From positions 1 to 32,695 of the forward strand of contig NZBG01000010.1 of assembly GCA_002687795.1 (NCBI GenBank): DNA of 32,695 bases, given 5' to 3'. Shown here piece by piece: positions 26,442-32,695 of the stretch. A model generated the notes under the pieces. It had not been told where the DNA came from. It did not search any database and saw nothing but the letters and a program-made list of their open reading frames with translations. This DNA comes from Candidatus Woesearchaeota archaeon. Lineage in GTDB: Archaea; Nanobdellota; Nanobdellia; Woesearchaeales; GCA-2687795. The position numbers and the translations under genes are program-made. Numbering within the stretch: the first letter of the stretch is position 1; each line of letters opens with the position of its first letter.

Positions 26442-27137
26442 ATGTTAAACATAAAAGGCTTCCAGAAGACTTCTTTAATAGATTACCCTGATAAGGTTTC
26501 TTCAATCATATTTCTCTCTGGATGCAATATGAGATGCCCTTACTGCCAGAATAGGGATTTGGTGGTTAATCATGAGAAATTGCCTGATATTGAGGAAAAG
26601 GATGTGCTTGATTATCTTAAGGCCAAGAGTAAATGGCTGGATGGGGTTGTGATTACAGGTGGTGAGCCCTCGCTTCATGATGGTTTAAAGGAGTTCATTA
26701 GGAAGGTAAAACAGCTAAACTTCCTTGTAAAGCTTGATACAAATGGCACTAATCCTGGGGTATTAAAAGAATTAGTTGATGAGAATCTGCTGGATTATGT
26801 TGCTATGGATATAAAAGCGCCTTTGGAGAGATATGATGAGGTTGCTAAGGTGAAGATAAACAAAGAAGATGTACAGAGGAGTGTGGATATTATCAGGAGT
26901 TCTGATGTTGATTATGAGTTCAGGATGACCTGCACGCCTTCCTTAATTAAGAAAGAGGATATCATTAAGATAAGAGAATGGCTTAAGGGAAGTAAAAGGT
27001 TCATTTTCCAGCAGTTTAGCAATAAGACAACGCTTGATAAGAGTTTTGAGAAGGAAAAGGCTTATTCTAAGGAAAAGCTAAACATGTTTAAAGATATGCT
27101 AAAAGCTGATATAGAACATACTGAAGTGAGAGCTTAA
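26442..27137 (+). CDS. nrdG: anaerobic ribonucleoside-triphosphate reductase activating protein (radical SAM)
   Basis: MLNIKGFQKTSLIDYPDKVSSIIFLSGCNMRCPYCQN (CxxxCxxC), TGGEPSLH. Confidence 0.92.
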   Translation: MLNIKGFQKTSLIDYPDKVSSIIFLSGCNMRCPYCQNRDLVVNHEKLPDIEEKDVLDYLKAKSKWLDGVVITGGEPSLHDGLKEFIRKVKQLNFLVKLDTNGTNPGVLKELVDENLLDYVAMDIKAPLERYDEVAKVKINKEDVQRSVDIIRSSDVDYEFRMTCTPSLIKKEDIIKIREWLKGSKRFIFQQFSNKTTLDKSFEKEKAYSKEKLNMFKDMLKADIEHTEVRA

Positions 27138-28090
27138 CTCCTACTTATCTTCCCAGGCTTTCTTTTTATAATCCTCATTGCTTCATTCAATGTTAGCAGC
27201 TTGTTCTTAGTGCCATAATGTGTTATCACTGACTCTGCTTCCGCTAATCCAAGCTGGAGTGCAAATTCAATGTCATTCTTTCTTATGACCCCAGCTAAGA
27301 ACCCTGCTCCAAAGCTATCACCCGCGCCGGTTGCTTCAAGAACCTTAACCCCATGCGGCTTTAGGAAATAATTATCTTTCCCATCATAAGCATAAACTCC
27401 ATGCTTTCCATCAGTTATTACAACAATCTCAGGCCCTTTTTTATGCAAATCATGGAGAAGGCTGCTTATAGATTTTTTATTAATAAGCAAACCAGCCTCT
27501 TCTTTGTTTAGAACAAGTATATTGGTTCTAGTCAAGATACTCCTGATATACCCCACGCCTTTCCTTGCTAAGTAAGAGCTTGGATTAAACAATATCTTTA
27601 TGCCCTTTTTCTCTGCAAAAACAGCTAATTTCTTTTGTGTTTCAAAGGATTTCCCCATCATTGATGAGAAATAGAACCATTTTGTTCTTAGCTTGCTTTT
27701 TATGATATCAGAGTATAATAGGTCATCATTAGAGCCTTTAAAAGCAAGGATTGTTCTGTCATGCCCTTTTGCATCAAGTATTACAGAGAAGCCTGTTCTT
27801 GTGTTTTCCCTTGATATTAAAGAAAGGTTAACATTCTCCTTTTTTAATAAAGCAATAATTCTCTGGCTGTTTGTTCCCATACCAATCTTCCCAATGTAAC
27901 CTGTTCTAAAGCCAAGCCTTGAGAACGCAACTGCGCTGTTTGTGCCTCCCCCGCCTATGTCAAACTTCAGCTCTTTGATAAGAATCTTGCTGCCGAATGG
28001 CACATGTACCCTTTTTTTGCCTATGAAAAGCTTGTTCTCTGTATTAACAAAGGCGTCAACTGTTGCAGAGCCTACAGTGATTATATCATA
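27134..28090 (-). CDS. PfkB-family carbohydrate/nucleoside kinase
   Basis: MYDIITVGSATVDAFV, GGGGTNSAVAFSRLG, VLEATGAGDSFGAGFLAG. Confidence 0.92.
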   Translation of the reverse strand, partial: YDIITVGSATVDAFVNTENKLFIGKKRVHVPFGSKILIKELKFDIGGGGTNSAVAFSRLGFRTGYIGKIGMGTNSQRIIALLKKENVNLSLISRENTRTGFSVILDAKGHDRTILAFKGSNDDLLYSDIIKSKLRTKWFYFSSMMGKSFETQKKLAVFAEKKGIKILFNPSSYLARKGVGYIRSILTRTNILVLNKEEAGLLINKKSISSLLHDLHKKGPEIVVITDGKHGVYAYDGKDNYFLKPHGVKVLEATGAGDSFGAGFLAGVIRKNDIEFALQLGLAEAESVITHYGTKNKLLTLNEAMRIIKRKPGKISRS

Positions 28091-28151
28091 CATAAGACTA
28101 GATTTAGTAAACATTAGTTAAAAAGCTTTATTTTAACTTTAGGATAGTAAT

Positions 28152-28640
28152 TTAAATTCCTCTTGGCATCCTTGGCTGGTAAGGCTTGAATATTGGCTTT
28201 TTCTTCATTTTTATCTGCGCAAGGTTAACCTTCTTTTTGCTTACCATGTTTTTGATATAATCAAGGTCCTCTTTTATTGCCTGTATCTCCCTTTCAGCTT
28301 TCCTGTTTATATGGTAATCATATTCCGCTCTTACCCTGTCCCTTTCAGTCTGCCTGTTCTGGCTCATAAGGATAACTGGAGCCTGGTAGGCTGCTAAACC
28401 TGAGAGAACGAAGTTAAGCAGTATAAAAGGATATGGATCCCATCTGTTGAGCACCATATAAACATTTAACATTACCCATATCATCAGGAAAATTGATAAG
28501 CCTATAATAAAGCCCCAGCTTCCAACCCACTTGGTAACAGAGTCAGCAGATTTCTGGCCAAATGTTGGCTTTGTCTTCAGGACTGGATGAGAGCTGTTTT
28601 TCTTGTGGAATAAGCGAGAATTATTTTTTTTATTATTCAT
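28152..28640 (-). CDS. DUF1003 membrane protein
   Basis: SADSVTKWVGSWGFIIGLSIFLMIWVMLNVYMVLNRWDPYPFILLNFVLSGLAAYQAPVILMSQNRQTERDR. Confidence 0.9.
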   Translation of the reverse strand: MNNKKNNSRLFHKKNSSHPVLKTKPTFGQKSADSVTKWVGSWGFIIGLSIFLMIWVMLNVYMVLNRWDPYPFILLNFVLSGLAAYQAPVILMSQNRQTERDRVRAEYDYHINRKAEREIQAIKEDLDYIKNMVSKKKVNLAQIKMKKKPIFKPYQPRMPRGI

Positions 28641-28730
28641 GATGCAAACCTTAGGTTATATTATATATAAAGGTTTTTAATTTGCTAACAACAATAAACT
28701 TTATATATACATTCTTTTATTAACAGCAGT

Positions 28731-29642
28731 ATGCTTGACATTAATAAAGAGCTTGAGTCAAACCCTGTGATTCTGTCAATCTTCTCTTCCAGTTATTATA
28801 ATGAGTCTATAGGAGAGCTGATGAAGAATATACAGACAAAGAGGGTCTGTTATGTTACATTAAATAAGACAACAAATTCTTTGATGAAGAAGTTCAAGTC
28901 AGAGGGTATTAAGACTGATAAGGTCTTTTTTATTGATGCGGTTACATCGTATATAACTCCAAACCAAACGTATGATAATTCTATTATGGTTTCATCTCCC
29001 AGCGCATTGACAGAGATATCTATAGCTATCAGCGAGGCGTTGAGGTCAGAGGCGTTTGATGTTATTGTTTTTGACTCTTTGTCAACCCTTAATGTTTATA
29101 GCAGCGTGCTTAAGAGGGCTGGGAAGTTTACATTCTATATTATCAATAAGATAAAATCACAGAAGAATAAGGGGATTTTTACATGCATTGAGGAGGATGA
29201 GAAAACTGATTTAATAAAAGAATCGTTTATGTTTGTTGATAAGGTTATAAGGTTCAGGAATGAGAGCAGGGAGCACCAGAGCACCATGCTTGCTTATACC
29301 TTTGCTATATTGCTGCTGGGGCTGTCTTCTCTTCTTATCATAAAGCCTAATATAACAGGCATGGTAATCGGAGATAACATGGTTCCTGCCTCTGCAAATA
29401 GCTTTCTCCTGCCCTTTTTTGTTGGGATGTTCCTGCTGGCAGGCATAATTATCTATAAGAAGATGCGCTTTTCCAAGCAGGAGGAGGTTTTTGTCCCGGA
29501 AGGAAGCGCTTACAGGAAAAAACTCTCTAAGAAGAAGCCGTCTTTCAAGAAGGAGACAGGCTCTGTTAAGCTGAGGAAAAGCTTTAGGAATAAGATATAT
29601 AACTGGTTTAAGAAAACGGAAAAACCCTTGCCTAAATCATAA
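28731..29642 (+). CDS. KaiC/RecA-like degenerate ATPase-fold protein with C-terminal two-TM module
   Basis: RVCYVTLNKTTNSLMKKF...FDVIVFDSLSTLNVYSS (Walker B-like) with no GxxxxGK[ST]; two TMs flanking ITGMVIG. Confidence 0.6.
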   Translation: MLDINKELESNPVILSIFSSSYYNESIGELMKNIQTKRVCYVTLNKTTNSLMKKFKSEGIKTDKVFFIDAVTSYITPNQTYDNSIMVSSPSALTEISIAISEALRSEAFDVIVFDSLSTLNVYSSVLKRAGKFTFYIINKIKSQKNKGIFTCIEEDEKTDLIKESFMFVDKVIRFRNESREHQSTMLAYTFAILLLGLSSLLIIKPNITGMVIGDNMVPASANSFLLPFFVGMFLLAGIIIYKKMRFSKQEEVFVPEGSAYRKKLSKKKPSFKKETGSVKLRKSFRNKIYNWFKKTEKPLPKS

Positions 29643-29660
29643 AAAAAGAGGTGAATTAAA

Positions 29661-30038
29661 ATACCGGAAGAGTACTATATATTCCTGCTGAAGATAGTTT
29701 TTGTGATAGTATTAATAATCTTTACCATGTACTATCGGCTGAAGGCTATGAGGATTCTTGAGCTTTTGATTAACGAAATAGGCAAAAAGACAAAGCTTAT
29801 TAAAAAAGATGAAATAAAAAAAGGGCTTATAAGCTCCCAGTATTCATTAGGCTTTGCATTGGTTACCATTTCATGGCTGATGTATATAAGGCTGTTTAAG
29901 CTGCCTTACCTATGGGCGGATATCGTAACGCTGATTGGGTTTTTGCTTTTCTCTGTTTATGCGTTTGAGCTTTACAGGCATTTTAAGAAAGCTATTTATC
30001 TTAAAAAATATGCGGAGAACACCAAAAGCAAAAGATGA
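29661..30038 (+). CDS. small membrane protein, apparent non-canonical ATA start
   Basis: In-frame (ATA)PEEYYIFLLKIVFVIVLIIFTMYYRLKAM; GAGGTG Shine-Dalgarno 7 nt upstream; listed ORF begins at GTG 29703 inside the TM. Confidence 0.55.
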   Translation: MPEEYYIFLLKIVFVIVLIIFTMYYRLKAMRILELLINEIGKKTKLIKKDEIKKGLISSQYSLGFALVTISWLMYIRLFKLPYLWADIVTLIGFLLFSVYAFELYRHFKKAIYLKKYAENTKSKR

Positions 30039-30529
30039 TCCTTAAGTGCCCAAAATATGTTCTTAACAAGCTGGTGCTGCCGGCCAGAAGATGGCGGAAA
30101 GAGCATTTCCCTCCGGAAAGGATAGAGAAAATCAAGCTGGTTCTAAGTTTCATAGCTCTCATCATCCTTGTTATCTGTTTTGTTTATTTGGAGCTGAGGC
30201 ATGCTGGGAACGTTTCCGGGGTGGCGAAGATTTTTATCATAGCTTCTGCGCTGTTAATATTCTCAACATTGGTTATTATCCCTGAATATGCCCCTTATGC
30301 CAGCCTTAGTATCTTTACATTCGGGCTGGTGGTGATAACGCTTTCGGTTATAAGGTTCCTTGTGTTTAGGGATCTTGGTGATATTGCTATAGTTAAGTTT
30401 GTGAGCGGGGCTGTTCTTGTTATTGCAAGCCAGTTCTTCAGGGTAAAGGACTGGTCTTTTTTTAAGCAGGATAAAAAGTTGCTTTATCATAGAAATCCGC
30501 CTAAATCTGGATTATCATCCAGAGTTTGA
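30035..30529 (+). CDS. multi-TM membrane protein (164 aa)
   Basis: ATGA overlap with the upstream gene; four or more hydrophobic segments. Confidence 0.7.
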   Translation: MILKCPKYVLNKLVLPARRWRKEHFPPERIEKIKLVLSFIALIILVICFVYLELRHAGNVSGVAKIFIIASALLIFSTLVIIPEYAPYASLSIFTFGLVVITLSVIRFLVFRDLGDIAIVKFVSGAVLVIASQFFRVKDWSFFKQDKKLLYHRNPPKSGLSSRV

Positions 30530-30560
30530 TTGCTAATTTAATATTACAGGCGGATTTCTA
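30490..30560. repeat. nested inverted repeat at the end of the 30035 CDS
   Basis: TAGAAATCCGCCT (30490-30502)/AGGCGGATTTCTA (30548-30560) enclosing TCTGGAT-TATC-ATCCAGA (30506-30523). Confidence 0.85.
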
Positions 30561-30632
30561 GGGTCCCAGAAAAAGATAATGTCCCAAAAAGATAAAAAGC
30601 TTTTTATATATCCTTTTTTCTAATAGATAATT

Positions 30633-30860
30633 ATGGCTGCAAGAGCTAAGAAAACCAATAAGAAGGATTCAGGGGATAGATTAGTTCTGGCTCTTATTCT
30701 GCTCTCGCTTGCATTTCTCTCAATTTCTATTTTTGACCCGAGCATAATAACTTTTGCTGTTGTTGAGGAGATACCTGAGATGAACCAGTACTTTCCGCTT
30801 GTTTTAACAGGGATATTTTTCCTGGCGGCAATGATAATTTATAGAAGATCGCATTACTGA
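30633..30860 (+). CDS. two-TM small membrane protein (75 aa)
   Basis: LALILLSLAFLSISIF..IITFAVVEE..YFPLVLTGIFFLAAMIIYRR; TATA box upstream. Confidence 0.7.
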   Translation: MAARAKKTNKKDSGDRLVLALILLSLAFLSISIFDPSIITFAVVEEIPEMNQYFPLVLTGIFFLAAMIIYRRSHY

Positions 30861-30874
30861 GCAAAAAGCTCTGT

Positions 30875-31216
30875 TCAGCATGTAGAATGAATGATAGCAG
30901 CCACTTTTTTGTTCTCTTTGAGCAGCTTGTTGTATTCATCGCATGCTTCTGCAGAGGGCTTGATCACCAATTTTATGTTCTTTTGCTCAGCTAGTTTTAT
31001 AACTTCATCCTCTACTTTCACCAGGCCTGAAGCGCCGGTGCCTATAACAATAACCTCAGGGTTGGAATCAGTAATCTCTGTTATGTCCTGGACTGTGACA
31101 GTATGGTGCTTTGTGTATTGCCAGCCTATTACCTTCTCACCGATTATTTTTATATCTTCATGCTTTATGCCTTTGATTAGTATTGAACCAAATGAATATG
31201 ATTCTATTTCAGGCAT
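30875..31216 (-). CDS. Mth938-like (DUF498/NDUFAF3 family) protein
   Basis: IESYSFGSILIKG...W...NPEVIVIGTGASGLVKV...KLVIKPSAEACDEYNKL. Confidence 0.87.
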   Translation of the reverse strand: MPEIESYSFGSILIKGIKHEDIKIIGEKVIGWQYTKHHTVTVQDITEITDSNPEVIVIGTGASGLVKVEDEVIKLAEQKNIKLVIKPSAEACDEYNKLLKENKKVAAIIHSTC

Positions 31217-31224
31217 TTTTAGAA

Positions 31225-31491
31225 TTATAATGTGTTCCTGATACTGTCTATATTTTCAGCTATATCCGAGCCCATCTTTGTTAGTGTCAACAGTTTTAAC
31301 CTTCCCTGTTTCTCAAAGTTAATAAGCCCTGATTTCTGCATCTCCTGTAGTATCTTAACAACATGAGAATAAGTGCAGTCGATAGACTTTGCCAAGGAGG
31401 AAGCATATACTTCAGACTTAGCGTTCTTTAACCCTACTAACATCATTGTTGGTTTCTCTCTAAAGAGAACATTAAACATTTTCTTATTCAT
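31225..31491 (-). CDS. winged-helix transcriptional regulator
   Basis: SSLAKSIDCTYSHVVKILQEMQKSGLINFEKQGRLKLLTLTKMG. Confidence 0.85.
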   Translation of the reverse strand: MNKKMFNVLFREKPTMMLVGLKNAKSEVYASSLAKSIDCTYSHVVKILQEMQKSGLINFEKQGRLKLLTLTKMGSDIAENIDSIRNTL

Positions 31492-31621
31492 AAAAACTAC
31501 CCCCACATTTATATACTCTTAAATAGCTATTAGATTATTTATATTGAATATTTATCTTCTATAACAAAGAGGTTACAATAAATATTTAAACTTTACTATT
31601 ATGAACCTTGTAAATGCCCTT

Positions 31622-32452
31622 TTATAGAGGGGTTATTGCTTCTTTTGTGTTCATGTAGAAATATATCCTGTTGTGTGCTGTGATGAGGTATATTATTATT
31701 AGCGTGATTATTGTGAATGCCCTGACGTATATAGGGAGATATCTTAAGGCATTCTGGGGGAGGGTGCTTTTTAAGAGTAATGCAAAAGGATAATAGATTA
31801 TAATGTATGCAATGAAAAAGAGCAATGAGATAATGTATATTTTATAGTATGAAGATAATCTTCTGAACGTCTTTTTCAGGCTGCTTTTTAGTGTGCTCTT
31901 GATTGAGCCTGGCTTTAGCATGAAGTATGAGTGGGAGAAGTTGAGGAATGAATAGGTTATAAGCGCTAAGAGAACAAGCACTATTAAGGTGGTTATCTGA
32001 AGATACTGCTTTTTTATTGCCAGGGAGATAATGATTGTTATTGCAAGAAATATTATAAAAACAGATGCAAATATTATAAGGTTTAAGAGGAAAAACCTGC
32101 CAAATCTTCTGAAGCTGAACCCTGTTTTTTCTGTCATTGATTTGATTATGTCAAGGATGCAGTATTTGAAGAATGAATATATTAAGATAAGCAGGCAGAT
32201 ATATGTTATGGAGAATAAGAGCAGGGATATGATGGTTAATGACGGTAGTGTGAAGAATGTTGCTATTTGTTCTAGATTGGCTCCTATTAATGAGCTCAAA
32301 AGCTGGCTGAATAGGTATAAGCTGATAAGGAACAGTAAGTCAAAGACCAATGTTAATAGAAAGGGCTTTTTGTTTAGCTTGATTAGCTTTAAGACCCTGA
32401 AAAATAAGGAGTTCTTGAGTTTTTCTATTATTTCTTTTTTGTTCATAATCAA
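31622..32452 (-). CDS. multi-pass membrane protein (276 aa)
   Basis: Six hydrophobic segments. Confidence 0.72.
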   Translation of the reverse strand: MIMNKKEIIEKLKNSLFFRVLKLIKLNKKPFLLTLVFDLLFLISLYLFSQLLSSLIGANLEQIATFFTLPSLTIISLLLFSITYICLLILIYSFFKYCILDIIKSMTEKTGFSFRRFGRFFLLNLIIFASVFIIFLAITIIISLAIKKQYLQITTLIVLVLLALITYSFLNFSHSYFMLKPGSIKSTLKSSLKKTFRRLSSYYKIYIISLLFFIAYIIIYYPFALLLKSTLPQNALRYLPIYVRAFTIITLIIIYLITAHNRIYFYMNTKEAITPL

Positions 32453-32496
32453 GAAAAGGTGTGGTTTGCAAGATAGTTATAATTGAAGATGGGCAA

Positions 32497-32541
32497 TCAC
32501 CCACCTCCTCCTTCATCTCCTTCGCATTCTCCGCATCCCAT
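32497..32541 (-). CDS. 14-aa Cys/Gly/Glu-rich micropeptide
   Basis: ATG...TGA = MGCGECEGDEGGGG; GAGGTG Shine-Dalgarno 6 nt upstream; TATTTAAATA promoter farther upstream. Confidence 0.45.
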   Translation of the reverse strand: MGCGECEGDEGGGG

Positions 32542-32691
32542 GTTTTTCACCTCGTGCTGAGTTTATGAATAAAGTGAAAGGCTTTATTTAAATAGTTTTT
32601 GAATTCCAGAATAGGCTCTGGTGAAACCCTTATATAGAAAGGGCTCTTAGCCCCTTTTATGTTCCGCAAGGACAAAAAAGAGGTGAGCCCC

Positions 32692-32695
32692 ATGG
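32692..32695 (+). CDS. start of a CDS truncated by the window end
   Basis: GAGGTGAGCCCCATGG with TATA CCCTTATATAG upstream. Confidence 0.45.

Noticed and set aside
31601-31627. 8-codon ORF MNLVNALL after a TATTTAAAC box
   Set aside because: TATA-to-ATG distance too short and it runs into the convergent gene; likely chance
32637-32656. GGGCTCTTAGCCCC hairpin as a terminator or riboswitch
   Set aside because: Falls upstream of the expected transcription start from the TATA box at ~32630 and has an imperfect stem; too weak to call
1-32695. tRNA or rRNA genes
   Set aside because: No cloverleaf/T-loop (GTTCRA) context or rRNA-like segment noticed by eye; a tRNAscan run would be decisive

Overview
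This AT-rich window looks like part of a DPANN-type archaeal chromosome (Woesearchaeota/Pacearchaeota-like). That assignment is inferred from compact genes, TATA boxes placed for leaderless starts, GAGGTG Shine-Dalgarno motifs on the other genes, and the protein families present. No tRNA, rRNA, CRISPR array or intact transposase was seen. Recognisable content: LamG lipoprotein; DEAD-box helicase, cold-shock protein and FKBP cluster; PlsC-like acyltransferase; PD-(D/E)XK nuclease; class II Fic protein; 2H phosphoesterase; TumE/HVO_A0114-type toxin-antitoxin pair; XRE regulator plus DUF2178 membrane protein; MopE/PKD surface protein and acidic surface protein; RHH domain fused to a degenerate sugar nucleotidyltransferase; nrdR-nrdD-redoxin-nrdG operon; PfkB kinase; DUF1003 protein; an operon of small membrane proteins; Mth938-like protein and a winged-helix regulator. 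I also found several small genes missing from the ORF track: a 45-aa zinc ribbon coupled to the cold-shock gene, a 57-aa CxxC-x17-CxxC protein, a 56-aa ORF and a 14-aa Cys/Gly/Glu peptide. Main leads: the RHH-nucleotidyltransferase fusion with a lost GGxGxR loop; a hairpin-dense intergenic element with promoter and terminator (14218-14364); the fic cassette bounded by repeats; a junction where two opposed genes both appear truncated (~15.41-15.49 kb); an archaeal NrdR with tandem palindromes upstream; and a nested inverted repeat at 30490-30560. All family calls come from motif reading; no searches were run.
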